From CADEED01 sp035765415 (lineage in GTDB: Bacteria > Pseudomonadota > Gammaproteobacteria > Steroidobacterales > Steroidobacteraceae), in NCBI GenBank assembly GCA_035765415.1, contig DASTXR010000152.1, forward strand, positions 1-64,000: a stretch of 64,000 nucleotides of DNA. Reading direction: 5' to 3'. Shown piece by piece: positions 50,035 to 58,760 of this stretch. Position 1 is the stretch's first letter. Each line of letters starts with the position of its first letter. The notes beneath the pieces are model-generated. The model was not told the DNA's origin. It ran no database searches and worked only from the letters and a program-made list of their open reading frames with translations. The position numbers and the translations under genes are program-made.

Positions 50035-51651
50035 ATGGCACACGAACACACCGCCGATTCTCACGCCCACGACGACCATCACGACCACGGCCCGGCGCAC
50101 GGCTGGCGCCGCTGGGTCTTCGCGACGAATCACAAGGACATCGGCACGATGTACCTCGTCTTCGCCTGCGTGATGTTCTTCGTCGGCGGCTTCATGGCGA
50201 TGATCATCCGCGCCGAGCTGTTCCAGCCCGGCCTGCAGCTCGTCGAGCCGCAGTTCTTCAATTCCATGACCACCATGCACGCGCTCATCATGATCTTCGG
50301 CGCGGTCATGCCGGCGTGGACCGGTCTCGCGAACTGGATGATCCCGATGCAGGTGGGCGCGCCCGACATGGCGCTGCCGCGTCTCAACAACTTCTCGTTC
50401 TGGATCCTGCCGTTCGCGTTCACGCTGTTGCTGGCCACGCTGTTCGTGCCGGGCGGCGCTCCGGCCGGCGGCTGGACGCTGTACCCGCCGCTGTCGCTGC
50501 AGGGCGGCGACGGCTTCCCGATGGCGATCTTCGCCATCCACCTCATGGGCGCGTCATCCATCCTCGGCTCCATCAACGTGGTCGTCACCATCATGAACAT
50601 GCGCGCGCCCGGCGTGGGCCTGCTCAACATGCCGCTGTTCTGCTGGAGCTGGCTCATCACGGCCTATCTGCTCATCGCCACCATGCCGGTGCTCGCGGGC
50701 GCGGTCACGATGCTGCTCACCGACCACTTCTTCGGCACCAGCTTCTTCTCCGCATCGGGCGGCGGCGACCCGGTGATGTTCCAGCACATCTTCTGGTTCT
50801 TCGGTCACCCCGAGGTGTACATCCTCATCTTGCCGGCGTTCGGCATCATCTCGCAGATCATCCCGACGTTCGCCCGCAAGCCGCTGTTCGGTTATGACGC
50901 GATGGTGTACGCCACGGCGGCCATTGCCTTCCTGTCGTTCATCGTCTGGGCGCACCACATGTTCACCGTGAACATGCCTCTCGCAGGGCAGCTGTTCTTC
51001 ACGCTCTCCACGATGATGATTGCGATCCCCACGGGCGTGAAGGTGTTCAACTGGACCGCCACGATGTGGAAAGGCTCGATGACGTTCGAAACGCCCATGC
51101 TGTTCGCGCTGGCGTTCCTGTTCCTGTTCACCATCGGCGGTTTCTCGGGCCTCATGCTCGCGATCGTGCCGGCCGACTTCCAGTATCACGACACCTACTT
51201 CGTCGTGGCGCACTTCCACTACGTGCTGGTGCCCGGCGCCATCTTCGCGATCATGGGCGGCGTCTACTACTGGCTGCCGAAGTGGAGCGGACGCATGTAC
51301 GACGAGAAGCTCGGCAAGATCCATTTCTGGCTGTCCGCAATTTTCGTGAACGTGCTCTTCTTCCCGCAGCACTTCCTCGGACTGGCGGGAATGCCGCGCC
51401 GTATCCCTGACTACGCGGTGCAGTTCGCGGACTGGAACCTGGTGTCCTCGCTCGGCGCGTTCGGCTTCGGGCTGTCGCAGCTGCTGTTCCCGTACATCAT
51501 CTGGAAGTGCATCAAGAGCGGCTCGAAGGCCGAAGGACGTTCCTGGGAAGGCGCGCATGGCCTGGAATGGGAACTCGCGTCGCCTCCGCCGTACCACAGC
51601 TGGGATCCGCCGCCGTCGCGTGAAGTCGTCGCTCGCGGCGTGGAGCACTGA
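50035..51651 (+). CDS. ctaD: Cytochrome c oxidase subunit I
   Basis: Heme-copper catalytic subunit with 12 transmembrane helices in 538 residues. The low-spin-heme His is in TTMHALIMIF, the CuB/Tyr site in FFGHPEVYILILPAFG, the CuB His pair in WAHHMFTV and the heme-a3 His in YFVVAHFHYVL. The first 20 residues are His/Asp-rich (SHAHDDHHDHGP), which is uncommon and could bind metal. It is of A-type (aa3). Confidence 0.98.
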   Translation: MAHEHTADSHAHDDHHDHGPAHGWRRWVFATNHKDIGTMYLVFACVMFFVGGFMAMIIRAELFQPGLQLVEPQFFNSMTTMHALIMIFGAVMPAWTGLANWMIPMQVGAPDMALPRLNNFSFWILPFAFTLLLATLFVPGGAPAGGWTLYPPLSLQGGDGFPMAIFAIHLMGASSILGSINVVVTIMNMRAPGVGLLNMPLFCWSWLITAYLLIATMPVLAGAVTMLLTDHFFGTSFFSASGGGDPVMFQHIFWFFGHPEVYILILPAFGIISQIIPTFARKPLFGYDAMVYATAAIAFLSFIVWAHHMFTVNMPLAGQLFFTLSTMMIAIPTGVKVFNWTATMWKGSMTFETPMLFALAFLFLFTIGGFSGLMLAIVPADFQYHDTYFVVAHFHYVLVPGAIFAIMGGVYYWLPKWSGRMYDEKLGKIHFWLSAIFVNVLFFPQHFLGLAGMPRRIPDYAVQFADWNLVSSLGAFGFGLSQLLFPYIIWKCIKSGSKAEGRSWEGAHGLEWELASPPPYHSWDPPPSREVVARGVEH

Positions 51652-51654
51652 TCG

Positions 51655-51783
51655 ATGGCGGAAATGACGCCCGCGGAACTCGGCGAGCGGCGCGCGAAGG
51701 CGCGTCGCGCCGCCATCCTGCTGGGGCTGGTGGCGCTGTCGTTCTACGTCGCGTTCATCGTAATGTCGGTGGCGCGTTCGTAA
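51655..51783 (+). CDS. Small cytochrome oxidase-associated membrane protein (42 residues)
   Basis: A 42-codon gene between ctaD and ctaG with ATG at 51655, 3 bp after ctaD, and stop TAA overlapping the ctaG ATG (TAATG). The product has a charged start (MAEMTPAELGERRAKARR) followed by a single transmembrane helix (AAILLGLVALSFYVAFIVMSV). Small proteins of this shape at this place are known in proteobacterial cox operons as assembly helpers. Position and coding overlap make it real; function is by analogy. Confidence 0.85.
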   Translation: MAEMTPAELGERRAKARRAAILLGLVALSFYVAFIVMSVARS

Positions 51784-52316
51784 TGAACGAGAACAGGAAG
51801 CTCACGCTCAAGCTCGGCGCTTTCGCGCTCGGAAGTTTTGCGTTCGGCTTTGCGCTCGTTCCCCTGTACGACGTCATCTGCGAAATCACCGGCTTCGGCA
51901 ACCAGAAGTCGCTGGCGGAGCAGCGCCTCTCGGTCGAGAACCCGGACGACACGCGCACCATCACCATCGATTTCCTGGCGGACCTGCCCTCGGTGGGCAG
52001 CTGGGAATTCCGCCCCGTGGTGTCGTCGATGCAGATCAACCCCGGCCGTCTCTACAAGGCCGAGTTCCTGGCGCACAACCTCACCGGTCACGCCACCACC
52101 GCGCAGGCGGTGCCTAACATCATGCCCGGCCAGGCCGCGGGATATTTCCGCAAGACCGAGTGCTTCTGCTTCGTGCCGCAGCACTTCGCCGTCAACGAAG
52201 AACGGCCCATGACCGTGCGCTTCGTGGTCGATCCGGCGATTCCGCGCTCGGTCGATCGCATCACTCTTTCCTACACTTTCTATGACGAGTCCACGCGAGT
52301 GGGCTCACTGAACTAG
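51783..52316 (+). CDS. ctaG: Cytochrome c oxidase assembly protein CtaG (Cox11)
   Basis: Copper chaperone that builds the CuB site in subunit I. One N-terminal transmembrane helix (about 8-28) ends in PLYDVICEITGFG, and the copper motif ECFCFVPQ is present, followed by MTVRFVVDPAIP and ITLSYTFYD. Its 177 residues are normal. It starts one base before the stop of the 42-residue gene. Confidence 0.96.
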   Translation: MNENRKLTLKLGAFALGSFAFGFALVPLYDVICEITGFGNQKSLAEQRLSVENPDDTRTITIDFLADLPSVGSWEFRPVVSSMQINPGRLYKAEFLAHNLTGHATTAQAVPNIMPGQAAGYFRKTECFCFVPQHFAVNEERPMTVRFVVDPAIPRSVDRITLSYTFYDESTRVGSLN

Positions 52317-52331
52317 CAACAGGGTTTACTC

Positions 52332-53213
52332 ATGTCACAAGCGCCCGCAGCCGAAAAGTATTACGTCCCCCACTCGAGCAAGTGGCCGATCATCGCATCG
52401 GCAGGTTTTTTCACGCTGCTGCTCGGCGCCATCGCGCTGCTGAATCACTGGCTGCCGGCCTGGGCGCTGGTGCCCGGTTTCGCGATCGTGGTCTACATGT
52501 TCATCGGCTGGTTCGGCGACGTCATCAGCGAGAACAACCAGGGCATCTACGGTCTCGATGTCGACCGCTCGTTCCGCATGGGAATGATGTGGTTCATCTT
52601 CTCCGAAGTGATGTTCTTCGCCGCCTTCTTCGGCGCGCTGTTCTATGCGCGATCACTGTCGGTACCGTGGCTGGGCGGCGAGGGCACCAAGGTCATCGGC
52701 AACGAGCTGCTGCATCCCTTGTTCGAAAACGCCTGGCCCACCAACGGTCCTTCGAGGCTTGGGCCCCGTGACGACGGCAGCTTCGAGATCATCCCGGCGT
52801 TCGGCCTGCCGGCGATCAATACCATCATCCTGCTGCTGTCCGGCGTCACCGTCACCATCGCGCACCACGCGCTGCGTGCCGGCAATCGCGTGGTGCTCAA
52901 CGTGTTCCTGGCCGCCACCTTCCTGCTCGGGTTCCTGTTCGTGTACCTGCAGGCCACCGAATACGCCGAGGCGTACCAGCACCTCGGCCTCACGCTGTCC
53001 ACCGGCATCTACGGCTCCACGTTCTTCATGCTCACCGGCTTCCACGGGTTCCACGTGACGCTGGGCGCCATCATGCTGGTGTGCATCTGGCTGCGGACCA
53101 TGTCCGGCCACTTCACGCCGCAGCGGCATTTCGCGTTCGAGGCCGTGGCCTGGTACTGGCACTTCGTCGACGTGGTCTGGCTGGGCCTGTTCATCTTCGT
53201 CTACTGGATCTGA
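52332..53213 (+). CDS. ctaE: Cytochrome c oxidase subunit III
   Basis: Seven-helix subunit of the aa3 oxidase. The 293 residues contain FIFSEVMFFAAFFGALFY (conserved Glu), ITLLLSGVTVTIAHHAL-type helix (here NTIILLLSGVTVTIAHHAL), FFMLTGFHGFHVTLG and EAVAWYWHFVDVVWL, all diagnostic. It closes the cox cluster, followed by a strong terminator. Confidence 0.97.
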   Translation: MSQAPAAEKYYVPHSSKWPIIASAGFFTLLLGAIALLNHWLPAWALVPGFAIVVYMFIGWFGDVISENNQGIYGLDVDRSFRMGMMWFIFSEVMFFAAFFGALFYARSLSVPWLGGEGTKVIGNELLHPLFENAWPTNGPSRLGPRDDGSFEIIPAFGLPAINTIILLLSGVTVTIAHHALRAGNRVVLNVFLAATFLLGFLFVYLQATEYAEAYQHLGLTLSTGIYGSTFFMLTGFHGFHVTLGAIMLVCIWLRTMSGHFTPQRHFAFEAVAWYWHFVDVVWLGLFIFVYWI

Positions 53214-53240
53214 TCTTCCAGACAGCAGGGCATCGCCGAC

Positions 53241-53269
53241 GGCGCGTCTTCGGACGCGCCGTTTTTTTT
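53241..53269 (+). terminator. Rho-independent terminator of the cox cluster
   Basis: GGCGCGTC, TTCG loop, GACGCGCC form a perfect 8-bp stem with a stable tetraloop, followed by G and eight T. It lies 28 bp after the ctaE stop. Confidence 0.95.
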
Positions 53270-53368
53270 GGCCCTGGAATACGCACGCGTTGCGGATAGC
53301 CCCTAACTACAGCACCCGGCACCGCGCGTACACTGACAGGCTCCTGCTGACTCTATTCAGGCGCACGG

Positions 53369-55027
53369 ATGCGAACCATAGAGAATTGGCTTAGGGGTCT
53401 CGGTCGAAAGCACCAGAAACACCTCGATTGCCCGATCTGGCCACCGGACCTGTATGCGATCTGCGCGGCTCTGCTGAGGATAAGCGGGGCATACATCGAG
53501 ATCTTCGCGGAGCGAAGCCGATCTCCCGCAGGTTTCGGGTTGGCCCACAGGAACGGACGGCTCTGGCGGAAAAACATCGATGCGATCAAGGGCGTAAATC
53601 CCGTTCGTCTGCGCAGCGCCGTGCCGCCGGCGATCCGGGAATCCTGGGATACGGTGTTGGCGCAGAAAGATCTGACGGTCGGCACCATCAGGCTCAATCG
53701 CACGATAGCGCGTCACCTGATCAACATGGTGCTCGCGTCGGATGAAGCATGTGCGGGCATCGGCATCGATACCGATCCTCTTCCCTTCCTGGCGACCGCT
53801 CAGGAAATCCTGACTTCAAACGATCTGCAGACGTTCGCGTGGGACATTCCACTGGATGCGGTCGGCGTTCTGCCCAAACAACACACTCCCCAGTTGGGCG
53901 CCACGTTGCGTTCGCTCACGCATCATCTGGGGCTCTATCTTCCGAACGACATCGAGGCTCGCTGGATAGGTCCGTATGTGAGTATCGGGGAAGATGAAAA
54001 GAACGAATCGGTGAACATCCTCCTCGTCCCCTGGCCGTTCGTAGTCGAGAGTGAAGACTTCCAGCTCGTGCGAATGCCGAACAGCAAGGGCACCTATTTC
54101 GAATACAACCCTGCGCAGCGTGGCAGGCGTGGCGGAGTACGCACGTGGCTGAAACGCGCGCTCAAGGATGCGAGAAAACATGCACGGCGAGTCGATGTCG
54201 TCGTCTTCCCCGAACTTGCATTGTCGATCTCCGAGTACTCGGAGATCGAGAGAGTGTGCGTGGATGCAGGAGCAATGCTCATTGCCGGCATTCGGTTTCC
54301 GACCGGCCGGGCCAGCCGGGGAGCGAATTTTTGTGCGTTGCAGCCGGCCGGGTTGTTCCTGCGCGAAAATCACATCGTCCGAAAGCAGTCGGGTACGAGC
54401 CGGAAGGTTCTGGTCGATTCGCACCGCCTGGTGCAATCCAAGCACCATCGGTGGTGCCTGGATCGGCAGCAGTTGCTCCAGTATCAACTTGCCGGCCGCA
54501 TTCCTCCTACGGAGGCGCCCATCTGGGAGAACATCGTGATCCCTCCCCGGCTGTTGCACTTCGTGACGTTGGGGAAATGGATGACCTGGAGCGTATTGAT
54601 TTGTGAGGACCTCGCCCGGCAGGACCCCGCAGCCGACCTCATTCGCTCGGTAGGACCGAATTTACTGATTGCGTTATTGATGGATGGACCGCAACTTCGA
54701 GGGAGGTGGTCGTCGAGATACGCGTCAGTCTTTGCCGAGGATCCGGGCACGTCGGTGCTTACATTGACGAGCCTGGGCATGGCAGAACGCTGCAGGCCCA
54801 CCTTGCTGTCCACTGGCAGACGAGCGGACAAGTCTCGCGCAGTTGCGCTGTGGAAGGATGTGGAAACGGGGGAACATGAAATTGTTCTGGACGAGGCAGA
54901 CAACGCCTGTATTCTCACCGTCGTTCCCCTGGAACGTGAAGAATACGCGGCCGATGGTAGACGTGATGGCGCCAAGACCTGTTATCCCGTTTTTGCGGGG
55001 TACAAATCCTTTCAAGTTGCGACGTAG
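53369..55027 (+). CDS. Nitrilase-superfamily (carbon-nitrogen hydrolase-like) protein with unassigned N-terminal domain
   Basis: The 552-residue protein is not a recognised housekeeping enzyme. The C-terminal half carries the three marks of the nitrilase superfamily: Glu in VVVFPELALS (about 282), Lys in HIVRKQSGTSRK (about 335-345) and Cys in SVLICEDLA (about 412). The first 220 residues (IWPPDLYAICAALLRISGAYIE, split here as two phrases) show no family I know. Nitrilase domains of this divergent kind occur fused to defence reverse transcriptases, but no RT motif (YxDD) is present. Its composition looks less GC-biased than the neighbours. It stands alone 100 bp after the cox terminator, suggesting acquisition. 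Confidence 0.75.
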   Translation: MRTIENWLRGLGRKHQKHLDCPIWPPDLYAICAALLRISGAYIEIFAERSRSPAGFGLAHRNGRLWRKNIDAIKGVNPVRLRSAVPPAIRESWDTVLAQKDLTVGTIRLNRTIARHLINMVLASDEACAGIGIDTDPLPFLATAQEILTSNDLQTFAWDIPLDAVGVLPKQHTPQLGATLRSLTHHLGLYLPNDIEARWIGPYVSIGEDEKNESVNILLVPWPFVVESEDFQLVRMPNSKGTYFEYNPAQRGRRGGVRTWLKRALKDARKHARRVDVVVFPELALSISEYSEIERVCVDAGAMLIAGIRFPTGRASRGANFCALQPAGLFLRENHIVRKQSGTSRKVLVDSHRLVQSKHHRWCLDRQQLLQYQLAGRIPPTEAPIWENIVIPPRLLHFVTLGKWMTWSVLICEDLARQDPAADLIRSVGPNLLIALLMDGPQLRGRWSSRYASVFAEDPGTSVLTLTSLGMAERCRPTLLSTGRRADKSRAVALWKDVETGEHEIVLDEADNACILTVVPLEREEYAADGRRDGAKTCYPVFAGYKSFQVAT

Positions 55028-55086
55028 TTTCGCCTGGCTTCGCGCCGTCCACGCATAATCCGGTCGCTCGAGGGATGGAGTCAGAG

Positions 55087-55266
55087 ATGCCGAAGAAAGC
55101 AAAAAAACTGCTGACGAACAAGTCAGTTGGGGTTGCGTCGCAGGTCTCCACTCTGCGTCTCAAGCGCGCCGGCGTCACGGTCAAGAAGATGGGTCTCAAG
55201 CGGAAGACGGTGGCGCAGTCTTCGCGAATTTCCGACGCAATGAGTCGGCGCCTCGCAGGCGTCTGA
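55087..55266 (+). CDS. Small basic hypothetical protein
   Basis: About 59 residues from ATG 55087 (MPKKAKKLLTNKSV), with GGAG seven bases upstream; an in-frame ATG at 55075 adds four. It is rich in Lys, Arg and Ser with no Cys and no hydrophobic helix, so it might bind nucleic acid. It lies 59 bp after the nitrilase-like gene on the same strand and may be co-transcribed. I do not recognise a family. Confidence 0.5.
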   Translation: MPKKAKKLLTNKSVGVASQVSTLRLKRAGVTVKKMGLKRKTVAQSSRISDAMSRRLAGV

Positions 55267-55334
55267 CTTCGCCACTACCGCTGCTGGCACCACCGGTCGC
55301 CTGGGCGTCCGCGCAGGACTAGCTACTCCCCTGA

Positions 55335-55369
55335 CGAAAGACAGCACCCCCGGTCGTCCGGGAGTGCTG
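55335..55369 (-). terminator. Hairpin terminator after the second TonB receptor gene
   Basis: CAGCACCCCCGG (55342-55353) and CCGGGAGTGCTG (55358-55369) pair over 12 positions with one mismatch and a TCGT loop. On the minus strand a short T-rich stretch (TCTTTC) follows. It lies 11 bp after the receptor stop. Confidence 0.7.
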
Positions 55370-55380
55370 CCGTCGACACG

Positions 55381-58300
55381 TCAGAACTTGCCGCGCAGGC
55401 CCACCATGATGGTGCGGCCCGAATCGAACTCGGTGAACGTCGCATTCGTGAACTGCGAATAGGACTGCCGTACCTCGCCCGTCAGGTTCGTCGCGTCGAT
55501 CGTGAGCTGCGGGATGAACTCGTTCCAGCCGAACATCTCGCCGAAGTCGAAGCTCGACGAGAAGTCCACCTGCTTGTAGTCCACGCCAAACAACTCCGCG
55601 CCTGTCACACCCTGCTGGTTGCTGTTGGGACCGGAGTTCTGCGAGCCCAGCGCCTTGGTGAGCGAGATGCGCGCGCTCACGCCATGGTCCTCGTAGTACA
55701 GCGTCGCGTTGACGGTCTCGGGAGGAACGTTGGTGGCAATCGCCGGCGCGGCGCCTTCACCCTTCTGGTCGATGATGGTGAAGTTGGCCGTGAAGCCGAG
55801 GCCCGTAAGCTTGATGAAGTCGAGCGGCTGGACCCAGTTGAACTCGAGGCCGTTGATCGTGAGCTTGCCGCTCGCGTTGATCGTCTCGTCGAGCCGCACG
55901 ATCGCCGCGTTGGGGTCGCCGTTGCCGCGCGTGATCAGCGCCTGCTGCTGGCCGGCGCCGAGCGACGCGAACGTCACGCCGTACTGCGCCAGCGCGCTGA
56001 ACGGCACGAACGTTTGGCGTGTCTGCGTGAAGCCCTCGAGCTCCTTGCGGAACGCCGCGACGCCGAAGTAACCCTCGTTGCCCGTGTAGTACTCGAAACC
56101 GATGTCCAGGTTGTCCGAGAGGTAGGGAGCCAGCTCGGGATTGCCCAGTGAGGCCGAGCTCACGTCGGCATTCGGGATGCTGATGCCGGCGCGCAGCAAC
56201 GAAGGATTCGGACGCGTCATGGTGCGCGACAGGCCCGTGCGCACGATGGCGTTCTCCGTCACGTTCCACGCCAGGTTGCCCGACGGCAGCACGTTGTCGT
56301 ACTTGGAGTCGCGCGTCGAAATGGTCACGACGTCCGGATAACGGCTGCCGTCGTCGGCCGCGGTGGCCGGCGCGGGATTGCGCGGATCGGGGCCGGTGAT
56401 GCGCGAGGTCACGCTCTGGTCCGTCTCCACGTAACGCAAGCCGAGGTTGTAGCGAAGCCGGTTTTCGCCGACTTCCGCATCACCGCTCAGCTGCGCGAAG
56501 ACGCCGGTAGTTTGTTCGGTGATCGAGGCCCAGTTCGCCGTCGTCGGCGTGGCGCCCGCTTCGCCGATCTGCGCGTGAATCGCGTCGTAGTTGGAGGCCG
56601 CGCGGAACGCGGGCCAGTCCACGCTCACGAAACCATATCGCGTGGGCCGCAACAGGCCCGGCACCGCCGAGTTGGGGACCAGCGATCCGCCGTAGGTCAA
56701 TGGACCAAGGCCCGCCGAATAGCCGGTGCCGAGCCCGGCGTACGCGGGATAGTTGTTGACGCCCGGCGTGATGCCCGTCGCCTCGCCGCGGCACGCCGGC
56801 TGAGTGTTCGGGCCCGGCAGGAAGACGCTGGGGTTGCCGCCGCACGTGGCGTTTTGCCACTGCTGCGAATTGGCGAGCGGACGGATGTCGCGTGAGACTT
56901 CATCCCAGGCGCCGCCCACCTTGAGGTTCAACGCGTCTTCGCCCCAGGTGACGGCGAAACGGCCACCCATGGTCTCGGTGCGGCGCTGCTCGTCGACGAG
57001 GTCGGTGCGGCCCACTTCGTTGCCACCGCCGCGATTCGTGGTCATCCAGCCGAAATTCGCCGGATCGTTGACGTCGACATTGGACTCGATGCTCGGGATG
57101 CCGCCGTTGTTCGTGTAAGTGACCGTGGCGGGTTGCGACAGCAGCAACACCGTGGGGCTCTCGCGATAGAAATCACTCTCCGTGTAGTTGCCCTGCACTT
57201 CGAGTTTCCACTTGTCGGCGATCTGCCATTCCATGCCGGGGTTCGTGCCCCAGAACTCGAGTTCTTCCGTGTACGGTCGATACTCGAGCAGGAACAGCGA
57301 GTTCACGTAAGTGGCGCTGGTGACGACACAACCGGTAGCGCAGTTCTCGCGGTCCACTTCCATGTTCTGCGGGATGACCAGGCCGCCCTGGCTCGTGCGG
57401 CGGATGCCCCACATCATGTCGACTCTCTCGAGCTCGTTCGTCTTCTTGCCGTACATGGAATCGAGGAAGAACTTCAGGTCGTCGCTCGGGCGGAACTCGA
57501 GGCTCACGACACTGTTGTATCGGTCCTTGCTGCCCTCGTCGAACATCGGACGGCCGAGTCGCGGAATGAGCGCGTTGTCGATCTGCTGAATCGTGCGGCC
57601 GGGGTTCTGCGCCAGCAGGAAGGCGTTGGTGATGTCCGCGCCCGGCGTGAGGCCTGCACCCACCGTGCTCGGGTTGTTAGGCACGGTCAGGAGCTGCCCG
57701 GGACCGGCGCCGGTGCCGCCGGTCGTGTTGCAAGGCAGGGTTCCGCCGCCGCACTGCGCCTGCGTGAGGTTCAGGCTGGTCCAGCCGATGGTTTCGAAGC
57801 CCGACGTCGCCACGTTGTTCTGCACGCCGGCGAAGCCGACGAGGATGCCGAATTGCTCCCCGGTCCAGCTTCCCACGAGCGAGCCGCGCGCGCCGAGATC
57901 GGCGCCATCGTTGTCGATGCCCTGCACCGAGTAGCTCAACTGGTTGCCGTCGCGATCGAAAGGGCGCGCCATGCGCATGTTCACGGTGCCCGCGGCGCCG
58001 CCTTCGATGAGCTCGGGGGTTGGCGACTTCGCGACCGTGAGTTGCGAGAACAGTTCTCCGGGGAACAGGTCCAGGTCGACTTCGCGGTTCTGGCTGGCGT
58101 TGTCCTGCCCCGTGGAAGCGATGGCAACGGGCGCGTTGTTCAGCAATACGCGTGTGAAGTTGGTGTTGAGCCCGCGAATGGCGACGTTGAGACCTTCGCC
58201 GGTGATCTCGCGGCTGATGTTCACGCCGGGAATGCGATTGAAAGACTCGGCGAGATTCGTGTCCGGGAACTTGCCGATGTCTTCCGCGAACACGGAATCG

Positions 58301-58497
58301 ACGAAGCCCACGGATTCTTTCTTCGCCGCCGTCGCGTCGGCGAGACTGCGCCGAAAACCGGTGACGACGACCTCGTCGATCTCCTCGGATTGCGATGCGG
58401 ACTGATCCGCGGTCTGGGCGAACGCGCCCGGTGCAACGAATCCGGCTGCGCTGACGCAGCCCAATAGTGAATAACGCAAATAGTTTTGCTTGTGCAT
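55381..58497 (-). CDS. TonB-dependent receptor, large carbohydrate-type
   Basis: Outer-membrane receptor of 1038 residues from ATG 58497 (MHKQNYLRYSLLG), which follows GGGGGG. It has a signal peptide (GAFAQ), the TonB-box-like EIDEVVVTGFRRSLADA, a plug (NLAESFNRIPGVNI, VAIRGLNTNFTRVLLN) and a long barrel ending in Phe (GRTIMVGLRGKF). The subfamily (TonB-Xanthomonas/Caulobacter type) usually imports oligosaccharides under local repressors. A LacI-type operator lies upstream, but no glycosidase or LacI gene is nearby, so substrate is unknown. Confidence 0.93.
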   Translation of the reverse strand: MHKQNYLRYSLLGCVSAAGFVAPGAFAQTADQSASQSEEIDEVVVTGFRRSLADATAAKKESVGFVDSVFAEDIGKFPDTNLAESFNRIPGVNISREITGEGLNVAIRGLNTNFTRVLLNNAPVAIASTGQDNASQNREVDLDLFPGELFSQLTVAKSPTPELIEGGAAGTVNMRMARPFDRDGNQLSYSVQGIDNDGADLGARGSLVGSWTGEQFGILVGFAGVQNNVATSGFETIGWTSLNLTQAQCGGGTLPCNTTGGTGAGPGQLLTVPNNPSTVGAGLTPGADITNAFLLAQNPGRTIQQIDNALIPRLGRPMFDEGSKDRYNSVVSLEFRPSDDLKFFLDSMYGKKTNELERVDMMWGIRRTSQGGLVIPQNMEVDRENCATGCVVTSATYVNSLFLLEYRPYTEELEFWGTNPGMEWQIADKWKLEVQGNYTESDFYRESPTVLLLSQPATVTYTNNGGIPSIESNVDVNDPANFGWMTTNRGGGNEVGRTDLVDEQRRTETMGGRFAVTWGEDALNLKVGGAWDEVSRDIRPLANSQQWQNATCGGNPSVFLPGPNTQPACRGEATGITPGVNNYPAYAGLGTGYSAGLGPLTYGGSLVPNSAVPGLLRPTRYGFVSVDWPAFRAASNYDAIHAQIGEAGATPTTANWASITEQTTGVFAQLSGDAEVGENRLRYNLGLRYVETDQSVTSRITGPDPRNPAPATAADDGSRYPDVVTISTRDSKYDNVLPSGNLAWNVTENAIVRTGLSRTMTRPNPSLLRAGISIPNADVSSASLGNPELAPYLSDNLDIGFEYYTGNEGYFGVAAFRKELEGFTQTRQTFVPFSALAQYGVTFASLGAGQQQALITRGNGDPNAAIVRLDETINASGKLTINGLEFNWVQPLDFIKLTGLGFTANFTIIDQKGEGAAPAIATNVPPETVNATLYYEDHGVSARISLTKALGSQNSGPNSNQQGVTGAELFGVDYKQVDFSSSFDFGEMFGWNEFIPQLTIDATNLTGEVRQSYSQFTNATFTEFDSGRTIMVGLRGKF

Positions 58498-58593
58498 TGT
58501 CGTCCCCCCCCTGAAGGCCTGAATGGATCCGCACGTGTGCGGCGACCTCGACATGCGCCGGCCACAGTTTTCCGCACTGTTGCCAGAACGCCG

Positions 58594-58609
58594 CTGTTAT
58601 CGGTAACAG
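58594..58609. promoter_or_regulatory. LacI/GalR-type operator upstream of the second TonB receptor
   Basis: CTGTTATCGGTAACAG is a 16-bp near-perfect palindrome centred on CG (7 of 8 arm positions pair), the hallmark of LacI-family operators. It lies about 97 bp before the receptor start and just downstream of the candidate -10. Confidence 0.65.
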
Positions 58610-58617
58610 CTCGGGAA

Positions 58618-58646
58618 AATGTAGCCACCGTCAGGCACGTACGCAA
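58618..58646 (-). promoter_or_regulatory. Candidate promoter of the second TonB receptor
   Basis: TTGCGT (58641-58646) and TACATT (58618-58623), read on the minus strand, are spaced by 17 bp. Transcription would start at about 58611, at the edge of the palindromic operator. Confidence 0.45.
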
Positions 58647-58760
58647 CGCAAATTACACGTGCATTGGTCGAACATAGACTTTCGTATGAGACGGTTTCGC
58701 AACGGCCGTATGTCAGGATGGCTATACGTCAATAGCTAGACTCACATCGGTCGGCCGGCG

